DNA of 48,555 nt from the NCBI GenBank assembly GCA_024401095.1, contig JAKSLR010000025.1, positions 1-48,555 on the forward strand, read 5' to 3'. Numbering within the stretch: the first letter of the stretch is position 1; each line of letters starts with the position of its first letter. The DNA is from Bacteroidaceae bacterium. GTDB lineage: Bacteria > Bacteroidota > Bacteroidia > Bacteroidales > Bacteroidaceae. The translations under genes were made by a program, and so were the position numbers. The notes under the pieces are model-generated. The model had not been told where the DNA came from. It saw only the letters and a program-made list of their open reading frames with translations, and searched no databases. Of the stretch, positions 8,665-17,295 are shown in pieces.

Positions 8665-10170
8665 TCATGCTTTTTTGTTCATGTATTTTTGAGCACGCGT
8701 TCTCTTCCATCTGAAAAAGAGGAGAACACAACCTATAGCTGCTGCAAATCCAGCAAAATATGGTAATGGTCCTTCAATACCGAATCCCTGCTTTGATTCC
8801 AAGATGAAAGTTGTACAAACAACAACCATAAATAAAGCAGGAATCATTGCTACTAAATAGTTTTTGTTGTTTCTTGCCAAATACACAGCCAAAGTCCATA
8901 AAGTGAAGATTGACAAAGACTGATTTGCCCAGCCGAAATAATTCCAGATCGTATTAAATCCATTTGGATCAGAAATTTGCCATATAAGCATTGCCATTGC
9001 AACAGCAAACAAAGGAATACATATAAGGAGACGATTCCTGATAGGACGTTGGTCCATTTTCAAATACTCAGCAATAATAAGTCGAGCACTACGCAAAGCA
9101 GTATCACCACTGGTAATAGGGGCAGCAACAACTCCCAGAAGTGCCAACACACCACCCAAGACACCTAACCAGCCATTGCAGACACTCATCACAACTTTTG
9201 GAGCAGCAAACAATTTATCAAGAGTACCACCTTGAGCCAATGCATTTTCTACGTCCTGCACAACCTCTGGAGAACAAACTTCTCTCCATCCTTCTGCATA
9301 GAAGAAATAGGATGACACTGTTGCCCAGATTAAAGCCACGATTCCTTCTGTAATCATTGACCCGTAAAAAATAGGACGGCCCATTGTCTCACTTTTCATA
9401 CAGCGTGCCATAAGTGGACTTTGAGTTGCATGAAAACCACTGATTGCACCACAAGCAATGGTAATGAACAAGGCTGGGAAAATATGCTCTGATCTTCCAA
9501 ATTTCTCTGCACCAAGATTTACCATACCGTCCCAAAGTTCTGGCAATTGAGGCATCTTGACAAATAAACCAATCATTAAAGCCACAGCCATGAAAATAAG
9601 AGAGAAGGCAAATAATGGATATATTTTACCAATAATCTTATCTACAGGCAACATGGTGGCAATAATGTAATATATAAAGATTGCAATAATCCAAAGCAAT
9701 TGACTACCCCAAATACCCTGAAGAATGATGGCTGGACTATAAACAAATACAGCACCTACCATGATAAGTAGAAGAACAGAGAACACCAGCATGACATTCT
9801 TGATACGACGTCCCAAATAATAGCCTACAAGTCCTGGCAGCCCAGCTCCGTTATGATGCAGTGAAAGCATTCCACTTAAATAATCATGCGTAGCACCTGC
9901 AAAAATACAACCAAATACAATCCATAAATAGGCACTCGTACCAAACCACATACCCATGATAGCTCCAAAAATAGGACCTGTACCTGCGATATTCAGAAAC
10001 TGAATCATAAAAATCTTCCAATTAGGAAGTACCATATAGTCGACTCCGTCGGCTTTTGTTATGGCAGGTGTAACACGTGATGGATCTGGTCCAAAAACAC
10101 GCTCAACAAACTTGCCATAAATAAAATAGCCCGCAATTAATGCGAACAGTGCAATCGTAAAGGTTATCAT
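8665..10170 (-). CDS. Carbon starvation CstA/BtsT family pyruvate or peptide transporter
   Basis: 501 residues with about 13 hydrophobic segments. The family motifs are clear: YGKFVERVFGPD near the N-terminus, QFLNIAGTGPIFGAIMG, GATHDYLSGM, and GFHATQSPLMARC in the middle. E. coli CstA and BtsT transport pyruvate, and CstA is also implicated in peptide uptake; the protein here is shorter than E. coli CstA (about 700 residues), as usual for Bacteroidota. It is the first gene of a long minus-strand run and has its own promoter at 10210-10217, divergent from the gene at 10262. Confidence 0.92.
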   Translation of the reverse strand: MITFTIALFALIAGYFIYGKFVERVFGPDPSRVTPAITKADGVDYMVLPNWKIFMIQFLNIAGTGPIFGAIMGMWFGTSAYLWIVFGCIFAGATHDYLSGMLSLHHNGAGLPGLVGYYLGRRIKNVMLVFSVLLLIMVGAVFVYSPAIILQGIWGSQLLWIIAIFIYYIIATMLPVDKIIGKIYPLFAFSLIFMAVALMIGLFVKMPQLPELWDGMVNLGAEKFGRSEHIFPALFITIACGAISGFHATQSPLMARCMKSETMGRPIFYGSMITEGIVALIWATVSSYFFYAEGWREVCSPEVVQDVENALAQGGTLDKLFAAPKVVMSVCNGWLGVLGGVLALLGVVAAPITSGDTALRSARLIIAEYLKMDQRPIRNRLLICIPLFAVAMAMLIWQISDPNGFNTIWNYFGWANQSLSIFTLWTLAVYLARNNKNYLVAMIPALFMVVVCTTFILESKQGFGIEGPLPYFAGFAAAIGCVLLFFRWKRTRAQKYMNKKA

Positions 10171-10209
10171 TTTCTCAGAATCTCTTTTGTTATCTCATAA
10201 AATTAGGTG

Positions 10210-10217
10210 CAAAATTA
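10210..10217 (-). promoter_or_regulatory. -7 promoter box for the cstA-like gene
   Basis: On the minus strand TAATTTTG matches the Bacteroidota -7 consensus TAnnTTTG and lies 39 bases upstream of the start codon at 10170. It forms a back-to-back pair with the plus-strand box at 10229-10236, 11 bases away, so the two promoters overlap physically. Confidence 0.6.
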
Positions 10218-10228
10218 ATATTTTTTCT

Positions 10229-10236
10229 TAACTTTG
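10229..10236 (+). promoter_or_regulatory. -7 promoter box for the GHL10 gene
   Basis: TAACTTTG matches TAnnTTTG and ends 25 bases before the ATG at 10262, the typical spacing in this window. A clear -33 element is not visible; its expected place overlaps the divergent cstA promoter. Confidence 0.65.
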
Positions 10237-10261
10237 CGCGTTCAAAATCACGAAAATACCC

Positions 10262-11950
10262 ATGAGCAAAACAAAATATGGCTTTTTGCCCCTCTTTTTT
10301 CTCTTTTTTTTGCTACAAGTAGCAAATGCACAAATATCTCCCTTGAAATATGAGACACGAGCTGTGTGGCTAACAACCCTTAACGGCCTGGATTGGCCAA
10401 AATCAAAAGCAACTACAGCTGCAGGACGAGAGAAACAGAAAAAGGAATTAACTGATATTTTAGATAAATATCAGGAACTTCACCTAAATACTGTTTTATT
10501 ACAGACACGTGTTCGCGGTTCCATGATTTATCCTTCAGCCTATGAAGGGTGGGACCCCTGTTTAACCGGGCAACCTGGGCGAGATCCAGGATATGACCCT
10601 CTTCAATTTGCCATCGAGGAATGCCACAAACGCGGCCTGGAGCTGCATTGTTGGATGGTTACAATTCCTTCAGGAAATGCCACTGTCCACCGGCAGTTGG
10701 GACAAAAGACTGTAACAAAGACACACCCAAACTTAGTCAAAAAAATAAAAGACTATTGGTATCTGGATCCGGGAAATCCTCAGACTCCAGAATACCTCGC
10801 AACATTATGCGAAGAAATAACACGGAAGTATGACATTGACGGCATACACTTTGATTTCATTCGTTATATTGAGAATAGCTCTGATGTTTTAGACCGTGAT
10901 TCTTACCGCAGATACGGAAACAAACAAGACAAGGCAACTTGGCGTAGAAACAACATAACTGCTTGTGTCAGAGCAATGTACAAAGCCATCAAGAACATAA
11001 AGCCATGGGTAAAAGTAACATGTGCGCCATTAGGAAAATACCGTGACACTGATCGTTTTTCTTCAACCGGATGGAATGGATACAACAAAGTTTATCAAGA
11101 AGCACAAAAATGGATGAAAGAAGGCATTATGGATGGACTCTTCCCAATGGCATACTATAAAGGAGACCATTTTTACCCATTCATTTTGGACTGGAAAGAA
11201 AATACAGACCAGCGTCCTGTCACACCAGGATTAGGTATTTATTTCCTGCATCCGAGTGAAGGGAATTGGGTCTTGGCAGATGTTCAACGCCAGATGAATT
11301 ATTGCAGAAGTTTAGGTTTAGGAGTTGCCCATTACCGTTCAAAATTTCTTACAGATAACACAAAAGGTTTATATGATTGGTGCAAAAAAGAATTTTATAA
11401 AAACCCTGCCCTCCCAACTCCATTGACTTGGCAAACCACGGAGCAACCTACCCAGCCCGATGAATTAAAGATTGAGCACAACAATGGAATTACATCATTA
11501 CATTGGAATGAAGTTATAGACAACACCACAAAGTCCTATGTAACATATAATGTATACCGTTCGTCTTCACCTGTTGTAGATATCAATCTACCTCAGAATC
11601 TGATATCAGCCCGTCAAAGATCAACTGATTACCACGAAGAGACCTACGGAATGGAATACTATTATGCAATTACTTCTGTTAATAGATTTGGCATTGAAAG
11701 TGCTCCTCTTCAAAGTCTTTCCGGTCCTAAAGCAGAGCCACAAGAATTTGAATATTCCGCAGGAAGTCTAAAAGTAACAAACGTCTCCGATGCAAAAGCC
11801 ATTATAGTCAAAGACCTAAGCAATCGAGTTGTCAAGACTTTTTCAATTCATGATAAAATGATTGTTTCAGATTTACAAACAGGAAGTTACCAAGTAATCC
11901 TTGTCAAAAAAGATGGCCGTAACAAACATCTGGGCATCTTCTTAAAATAA
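10262..11950 (+). CDS. Secreted GHL10/DUF187 family glycoside hydrolase-like protein (DigH/YddW type)
   Basis: 562 residues. A signal peptide ends at about residue 23 (LLQVANAQ). The catalytic domain (about 28-350) has the family pattern RAVWLTTLNGLDWP, LNTVLLQTRVRG, GLELHCWM, and YDIDGIHFDFIRY, the last carrying probable active-site Asp residues. E. coli DigH (YddW), the characterised relative, cuts denuded peptidoglycan glycans at the division site. Residues about 385-480 look like a fibronectin type III-like domain. The last 70 residues (from about EYSAGSLKV) resemble a type A sorting tail of the type IX secretion system, with a V-x-DL-x-G-Y pattern and a short basic end. Its 3' end lies 5 bases from that of the convergent GH89 gene. 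Confidence 0.88.
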   Translation: MSKTKYGFLPLFFLFFLLQVANAQISPLKYETRAVWLTTLNGLDWPKSKATTAAGREKQKKELTDILDKYQELHLNTVLLQTRVRGSMIYPSAYEGWDPCLTGQPGRDPGYDPLQFAIEECHKRGLELHCWMVTIPSGNATVHRQLGQKTVTKTHPNLVKKIKDYWYLDPGNPQTPEYLATLCEEITRKYDIDGIHFDFIRYIENSSDVLDRDSYRRYGNKQDKATWRRNNITACVRAMYKAIKNIKPWVKVTCAPLGKYRDTDRFSSTGWNGYNKVYQEAQKWMKEGIMDGLFPMAYYKGDHFYPFILDWKENTDQRPVTPGLGIYFLHPSEGNWVLADVQRQMNYCRSLGLGVAHYRSKFLTDNTKGLYDWCKKEFYKNPALPTPLTWQTTEQPTQPDELKIEHNNGITSLHWNEVIDNTTKSYVTYNVYRSSSPVVDINLPQNLISARQRSTDYHEETYGMEYYYAITSVNRFGIESAPLQSLSGPKAEPQEFEYSAGSLKVTNVSDAKAIIVKDLSNRVVKTFSIHDKMIVSDLQTGSYQVILVKKDGRNKHLGIFLK

Positions 11951-11955
11951 AACCA

Positions 11956-14694
11956 TCATTTCACCAATAACGAATTCCAGACTGGAGTCCAGGCTGCCAG
12001 GAAAGAATCGTAAGAGGCATGTGCTATGTTATCTCTCCATTGACGAAGAAATGCTTTTGCTTCATTTAGTTTGGACAAACTTACAGGCTGCCCTTTCTGA
12101 CCATAGACCTTCGGATTATTATAAGTCTCCAACAGCGAAAGATAACGGTCACAATCTGAACTGATTACCTCTGGTACCATGGCAACTGGAGCTGCTTCCA
12201 TTGTAAAATTAGCACCAACGAAATGTTGTAATTCTTGTAAAGTGATGGTTTTTCCCCATCGGTTTTCCACCAAGATATTGCCTTCGTCATTATTTACAAA
12301 TCTCCAGAACTGCTCTCCTGCCTTTGTATCAATCTTGGCACAAATACTACCATCAAGCCCTACTGATAAAACCTGTGTTTGTCCTATTTCGGGCTCTCCA
12401 GAATGAATCAAATACCAATGGTTCTCTATTCCTGTAGAAACAACATACGAATTCAAAATCTCAATACGTTGAGTGCCAGCATCTTTCGCATCTCGTACTA
12501 AATCCACAAGAAATGGAAGCAACTGGCTCTTTGGCAATTCTTGTTGATAACTAAGCATAGGCGCACTCTCTACAAATTTATTTTCAAATTCAATTTGGTC
12601 AAAAGGTATTCCATTTATCTCACGATTCCATGTGCCTTCCAGACGAGGAAGATAATAATCGCGAATCAAACCTGCCCACATTCGACAAGCATAATCATTT
12701 ACAGGCTCATCTTTTTCATGATCCCCATACCAAACACTGACAATACGACGTGCATTAACCGCATTTCGTTTACGATCCACATCATTTGATGCAACATCCA
12801 TAGCTTGTTGCTCCCATTTCTCTAAATTATACAATGGGTGTACTGACAGGGCACGATCCAAGCGAAGCATTAATTCCTTTTGAACCTTCAACAATTCATT
12901 AGCCTGTTCCAACATCTTTGCATCTACAGCTTTACGAATTCTGGCATTAATCTTCTCTATTTTACCACTTGTATAGATAGCTGCAGCTTCTATCAAATCT
13001 GCTTGCAAAAGAGAAGAAACTGGAGCGTCAGACTTTGCAACAGCCTCGAACAATTGCTCAACACCAGTGCAATAAGTTTCATTCAAGTTCACATTACCCT
13101 GACCTATGATGTTATTACGCACCTGCCAAGCAAACTGAGGATGATCTTGGAAGGAATTATAGACAGATAACCTCAAAGCTTCCTGATAATCCTGTAATTG
13201 ATCCTTGATGGCCGGAATCCCATAACGACATTGAGTATAATTTGCCAACCAACTCTTTACATCGATGCTATCTTTTTCTCCGACCCAACCGCCATCTGTA
13301 ATTAATTCGTAGAGAATTTCATTGTTTTCCACACCCTCTGGAGCAAAGCCATAGCCCGTAAGATTGCCTCGATTAGAAGAACGCTGGGCTTCTAAACGCG
13401 CATTAGCATAATAATCCAGGAAACCGGTCATGGCCGTCTTACCTCCCATATTTGGGATAACGCTCCACACCCACTCTTTCTGGTAAAACCCTTCATAAGT
13501 TTCCCAGTCATAAGGTGCATGCCAAAAGCAATAATTGTAATCGGATGCCATATCTAAGGCCATGAACTTATCATCAGGTACATTTTTGAGTAAGGCTTTC
13601 AAAATGCCATTTCCCCACGATCCTCTCTGATAGCCCAACGTCCACCCTTGCATAGTCCAAACGGCATCGGGATTGGCATCTTTCAAACTTTTGTAAATTG
13701 CATCCCCATAAGCTGTCATAACTGAAGGATCTGTAGGAATTGCCATTTCATTAAAAGAATCAGAAAGATAATAGGTACATTTTCCAAACTTTTCCTCCCA
13801 TTTTCTGACAAAACGTGTACCGACCTCAATAAATGCATCAGAACCAGGATTGAGACGATGGTTCCTATAATCATCAGGCACCCAATCCCATCCTGTAAGA
13901 TCAATGGTTCCTTGATAATGTTTAACAAAAGCCTTAGGTACGAATCCGCCAAAGGCTGGGCAGATAGGTTTCATACCCAATTTACGCATACGATCAATAA
14001 CATGTTTGCACAGCTCCACTTGACGAGCATTCCAATCCTCACCCAGCGGTCCATCAAAACTGTTGCCACTCAAATTACCCATACGCATCCAAGGCAAATG
14101 AGCAGGGCCGACTTCCCATTCATCGATTTCTTCCTTAGAAAGTCCCATGTCCATAAAGACCTCTCTATAAACCTGTTCTTGAGCCAGTAATAGCAACGGC
14201 ATATCAATACCATGCAAAGCCATCCAATCAATTTCCTTGTCCCAACGATCCTTATCCCAGAACGGTGCTGTATATCCATAAGTCACAACATTCATATACT
14301 GGTGATCCCGATAGGCAGAAGTCCTAAAATGAGGAATAGTAGATAAATCACGAGGCAATTCAAAACGGTTGCCACTCCAACTGCTAATTCCTGCACCTTT
14401 TGTTTTTACCCAATCATAGAAACCACGACAAGCAGCAATACCATCACTGGCTTTGATAGTCAGCACCTCTCCCTTCATTGTATAGGCATAAGAATCATGA
14501 CCCTCCCTATCTTTAGGCAAGTTGAGCTGTACCTTTACCTTGAGCTGGTTACCCGTAAAGCGATTGATGATAGACAATGCTTCAGCCTCGCCCATTTTAC
14601 GCTCTGACTTACTCAAATAAGATTGAGAGAATCCCATTACAGGAACTAAGACAAATAAAGCTGTCAGCAGAAAAAGGTTTGCTATTCTTTGCAT
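11956..14694 (-). CDS. Alpha-N-acetylglucosaminidase, GH89 (NAGLU family)
   Basis: 912 residues with an N-terminal signal peptide (cleaved near GFSQ, residue 24). NAGLU N-terminal domain about 30-120; catalytic barrel about 122-460, with motifs HQYMNVVTYGYTAPFWD, WMALHGIDMPL, PAFGGFVP and WTMQGW. Glu316 in SDSFNEM matches the acid/base and Glu453 in FAPEGVENNE the nucleophile of GH89. The enzyme removes terminal alpha-linked GlcNAc from host glycans such as heparan sulfate fragments or GlcNAc-alpha-1,4-Gal mucin caps. The C-terminal half contains the helical NAGLU domain. It has its own promoter, no adjacent SusCD pair and no sulfatase neighbour, so the natural substrate is not indicated by context. 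Confidence 0.96.
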   Translation of the reverse strand: MQRIANLFLLTALFVLVPVMGFSQSYLSKSERKMGEAEALSIINRFTGNQLKVKVQLNLPKDREGHDSYAYTMKGEVLTIKASDGIAACRGFYDWVKTKGAGISSWSGNRFELPRDLSTIPHFRTSAYRDHQYMNVVTYGYTAPFWDKDRWDKEIDWMALHGIDMPLLLLAQEQVYREVFMDMGLSKEEIDEWEVGPAHLPWMRMGNLSGNSFDGPLGEDWNARQVELCKHVIDRMRKLGMKPICPAFGGFVPKAFVKHYQGTIDLTGWDWVPDDYRNHRLNPGSDAFIEVGTRFVRKWEEKFGKCTYYLSDSFNEMAIPTDPSVMTAYGDAIYKSLKDANPDAVWTMQGWTLGYQRGSWGNGILKALLKNVPDDKFMALDMASDYNYCFWHAPYDWETYEGFYQKEWVWSVIPNMGGKTAMTGFLDYYANARLEAQRSSNRGNLTGYGFAPEGVENNEILYELITDGGWVGEKDSIDVKSWLANYTQCRYGIPAIKDQLQDYQEALRLSVYNSFQDHPQFAWQVRNNIIGQGNVNLNETYCTGVEQLFEAVAKSDAPVSSLLQADLIEAAAIYTSGKIEKINARIRKAVDAKMLEQANELLKVQKELMLRLDRALSVHPLYNLEKWEQQAMDVASNDVDRKRNAVNARRIVSVWYGDHEKDEPVNDYACRMWAGLIRDYYLPRLEGTWNREINGIPFDQIEFENKFVESAPMLSYQQELPKSQLLPFLVDLVRDAKDAGTQRIEILNSYVVSTGIENHWYLIHSGEPEIGQTQVLSVGLDGSICAKIDTKAGEQFWRFVNNDEGNILVENRWGKTITLQELQHFVGANFTMEAAPVAMVPEVISSDCDRYLSLLETYNNPKVYGQKGQPVSLSKLNEAKAFLRQWRDNIAHASYDSFLAAWTPVWNSLLVK

Positions 14695-14720
14695 ATTATT
14701 CTTTTTTTTGTGTGTTTTTG

Positions 14721-14752
14721 CAAATCTAACAAAACTTTAACAAATGGTCAAA
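14721..14752 (-). promoter_or_regulatory. Promoter of the GH89 gene
   Basis: Minus strand: -33 TTTG (14749-14752), a 20-base spacer, and -7 TAGATTTG (14721-14728). The ATG of the GH89 gene follows 26 bases downstream. Confidence 0.75.
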
Positions 14753-14767
14753 TAAAAACGCCTTTAT

Positions 14768-15922
14768 TTATATACCCTCCTCACACGTCTCTGAATCCAT
14801 GAGAATATATGCCAAATAACAAGAGTGCTGATGAACAGGAACCAGAAGTTGGAAACCCGGTAGTGAGCTGAGCAGAAGATAACGGTCTTGAAGCATCTTA
14901 GGGTTAGCGAAATACTCGATTCGAAATACTCCTCTTTTCCCAGAAAGCAATAATCGAGAGGATAATTTCGTGGCTAGCTGGCCCATATTAAAACGTAAAT
15001 TAATTTCCACACAAGGATGAATCTTAACAAAACCCTCATTGGTACGTATTAACATCATGTCTACACCAAAAGGTCCTTGGTAGAAAGGCGCAATTGAAGC
15101 AGAAAGCAACTCTATTAGTGATTCTTTAATGCATTGAAGAATAGAGTTATCCGATTCCCCATACTGCTTCAAGATGGAACGTTCTAGATTTTCTTCAGAA
15201 TCTATGATATTGCCTGCATATTTTCCTGTATCACTTGTAAGAAAAACAGAATATCCACAAAAAGATACACCCTGCTTCTCAGCAATGAATTCCATAGCAA
15301 AATCCATGACACGTTCATACCTTGGTTCAACTACCACACCGCCATGCAATTGAATGCTACGAGCACACCAGTTTTGTAACGGAACTTCAAAATTTCCATC
15401 CAAACGTCGAAGTCCTTTTCCACTACTGCTCCACAACTGTTTCATGAGCAAACGGGGATATTTCTTTGCTAAATTAGCAATAGAGGACAAATCTGTGCAA
15501 AAGAACGATTCACCAATAAAAACTCCCGGGTTCCTTTTATGAAGTGCCCCAAGTGTTTCAACTGCCAACTGGCGAGAAGACAACTTTCGCACTACATTCA
15601 AATAATCTATAGAAGGCAATTCCAGAGTTGGAAATTGGCTACACAGCTGACTATGTATCAATTGATCCCATCCCCATGGTTTAAACTCATACGATACTCC
15701 AGGTGTCGGGAAGTCCGTACTGTTCACCTGTCCATCTACAATAGTACATGCCGAGAAATCCGGAAGAAGAAGGACGTCCCCATCCTCTGCAATCCATCGA
15801 GGCAACAAGGCCAAATCTTCTGCCATTTTTACTGCAGAAGCCCGTGGCTGATAATTAGGGCTGAAACTTGCTAAGGCCATATCATGCCAGGGATTGAAAA
15901 TATGTACTGCTATAGGCTTCAT
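14768..15922 (-). CDS. Uncharacterised ATP-grasp-like protein
   Basis: 384 residues from the ATG at 15922. A longer reading frame begins at 16021, but a perfect -7 promoter box (15931-15938) lies inside that extension, so the start at 15922 (MKPIAVHIFNPWHDMALAS) is preferred. The C-terminal two thirds have ATP-grasp features: a glycine-rich loop LWSSSGKGL (163-171), a VVVEPRYERVMDFAMEF strand-turn (196-212), and the acidic metal site PFGVDMM (284-290) with VEINLRFNMG (305-314), where E-x-N-x-R is the usual Mg-ATP ligand pattern. The N-terminal domain carries an unusual conserved-looking HIFNPWHDMALA segment. No signal peptide or membrane segment is seen. It probably ligates a carboxylate to an amine or similar group; the substrate is unknown. 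The call rests on motifs only. Confidence 0.75.
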   Translation of the reverse strand: MKPIAVHIFNPWHDMALASFSPNYQPRASAVKMAEDLALLPRWIAEDGDVLLLPDFSACTIVDGQVNSTDFPTPGVSYEFKPWGWDQLIHSQLCSQFPTLELPSIDYLNVVRKLSSRQLAVETLGALHKRNPGVFIGESFFCTDLSSIANLAKKYPRLLMKQLWSSSGKGLRRLDGNFEVPLQNWCARSIQLHGGVVVEPRYERVMDFAMEFIAEKQGVSFCGYSVFLTSDTGKYAGNIIDSEENLERSILKQYGESDNSILQCIKESLIELLSASIAPFYQGPFGVDMMLIRTNEGFVKIHPCVEINLRFNMGQLATKLSSRLLLSGKRGVFRIEYFANPKMLQDRYLLLSSLPGFQLLVPVHQHSCYLAYILMDSETCEEGI

Positions 15923-15930
15923 AATGACTA

Positions 15931-15938
15931 CAAAGATA
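15931..15938 (-). promoter_or_regulatory. -7 box directly before the ATP-grasp gene (near-leaderless)
   Basis: Minus strand TATCTTTG, a perfect -7 match, only 8 bases upstream of the ATG at 15922. With transcription starting a few bases downstream of this box, the mRNA would have almost no 5' leader. No clear -33 element was found at the expected spacing. Confidence 0.6.
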
Positions 15939-16008
15939 CAGTTTAAAAAAAAGATTTGACCCATACAATGCAAAAATATAATAAATCTTATTTTTTTGAT
16001 AAGCCAAC

Positions 16009-16039
16009 TTTGCAATTCCAATAATAAATTCTATCTTTG
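16009..16039 (+). promoter_or_regulatory. Promoter of the AAA ATPase gene
   Basis: A -33 TTTG (16009-16012), a 19-base spacer and a perfect -7 TATCTTTG (16032-16039) lie 28 bases upstream of the ATG at 16068. Confidence 0.78.
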
Positions 16040-16044
16040 CAAGG

Positions 16045-16062
16045 CTTATTATAAATAATAAG
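16045..16062 (+). other. Short inverted repeat in the 5' leader of the AAA ATPase gene
   Basis: CTTATTA-TAAA-TAATAAG forms a perfect 7-bp stem with a 4-base loop between the -7 box and the start codon. It ends at an AGGAG-like sequence 2 bases before the ATG. It could be an operator or an AU-rich mRNA hairpin; there is no direct evidence of function. Confidence 0.5.
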
Positions 16063-16067
16063 GAGAA

Positions 16068-17249
16068 ATGGAAGCTTTTTACAGAACCCACGCATATCTG
16101 GTTGAGCATTTAAATGCCCCAGTACGTCGCGCCCTCATGGACGAGATAAACTGGAATGACCGCTTAATTGGCATCAAAGGAACACGTGGCGTCGGAAAAA
16201 CAACCTTTCTCCTTCAATATGCAAAAGAACATTTCGGAACAGATAGAGCTTGTTTGTATATCAACTTAAATAATTTTTATTTCCAACAAGTTGGGTTTGT
16301 TAACTTTGCCGGTCAATTCATGAAACGAGGAGGAAAAGTCCTCCTGATAGACCAAGTTTTCAAGTATCCAGATTGGAGTCATGAATTGAGAGAATGTTAT
16401 GAAAGATTCCCGAATCTTCATATTGTTTTCACAGGATCTTCTGTAATGCGTTTGAAAGAAGAAAACCCAGAATTAAACGGCATTGTAAAAAGCTATAATT
16501 TACGTGGATTTTCTTTCCGAGAATTTTTAAATTTGAATACCGGAAACCATTTCCAGTCTTTCAGTCTGGAACAGATATTAGCAAACCACGAAAAAATAGC
16601 CAAAGAGATATTAAGCAAAGTACGACCTCTTGATTATTTCCAAGACTATGTTCACCATGGTTTTTATCCATTTTATCTTGAAAAAAGAAATTTCTCTGAG
16701 AATCTGATAAAGACTATGTCCATGATGATAGAAGTGGACATTTTATTTATTAGACAAATAGAATTAAAATACTTGAGCAAGATAAAGAAATTGCTGTATA
16801 TGTTAGCTGTAGAAGGTCCAGGGGCTGCCAATATCAGCAAACTTGCATCTGAGATTCAGACTAGCCGTGCAACAGTCATGAATTACATTAAGTATTTGGC
16901 TGATGCTCGCCTCATCAACTTAATATATGATGAAGGAGATGATTTTCCTCAAAAACCTGCAAAAATATGTATGCATAACACCAGCCAGATGTATGCAATA
17001 TATCCTTTAAAAATTGAGGAACAGGACATTCTGGAAACATTCTTTTTAAACACAATGTGGAAAGACCACAAAATGAACACAGGAAAAAAAGGTTACTCAT
17101 ATCTTGTAGATGGAATACACAAATTCCGTATCTGCACAAGTAAAAACATCAAAGGGAAAATAGTTCCTGATGTCATTTATGCACAACACAACACGGAATT
17201 AGGTCATGAAAACCACATTCCGCTTTGGTTATTCGGCTTCCTTTATTGA
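16068..17249 (+). CDS. AAA ATPase with C-terminal DUF4143-like region (AAA_14 family)
   Basis: 393 residues. Walker A is GTRGVGKTT (38-46). Walker B is KVLLIDQVFKYPDW (89-102), where Gln95 stands in place of the catalytic glutamate seen in most relatives (LIDE). A sensor-like IVFTGSSVM follows at about 134-142, then RGFSFREFLNL typical for AAA_14 proteins. Residues about 250-300 look like a winged helix (TSRATVMNYIKYLADARLI). Proteins of this kind are very common in Bacteroidota and mostly uncharacterised. It is divergent from the ATP-grasp gene. Its role is unknown; the Asp-Gln Walker B may reduce hydrolysis. Confidence 0.85.
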   Translation: MEAFYRTHAYLVEHLNAPVRRALMDEINWNDRLIGIKGTRGVGKTTFLLQYAKEHFGTDRACLYINLNNFYFQQVGFVNFAGQFMKRGGKVLLIDQVFKYPDWSHELRECYERFPNLHIVFTGSSVMRLKEENPELNGIVKSYNLRGFSFREFLNLNTGNHFQSFSLEQILANHEKIAKEILSKVRPLDYFQDYVHHGFYPFYLEKRNFSENLIKTMSMMIEVDILFIRQIELKYLSKIKKLLYMLAVEGPGAANISKLASEIQTSRATVMNYIKYLADARLINLIYDEGDDFPQKPAKICMHNTSQMYAIYPLKIEEQDILETFFLNTMWKDHKMNTGKKGYSYLVDGIHKFRICTSKNIKGKIVPDVIYAQHNTELGHENHIPLWLFGFLY

Positions 17250-17295
17250 AAAAAAAGAGATAGTAAATACATAATTAATAATATCAATAAGTATT

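Noticed and set aside
15923..16021. N-terminal extension of the ATP-grasp gene (start at 16021)
   Set aside because: The extension covers a perfect -7 promoter box and its own hydrophobic, AT-rich sequence looks non-coding; the start at 15922 fits better.
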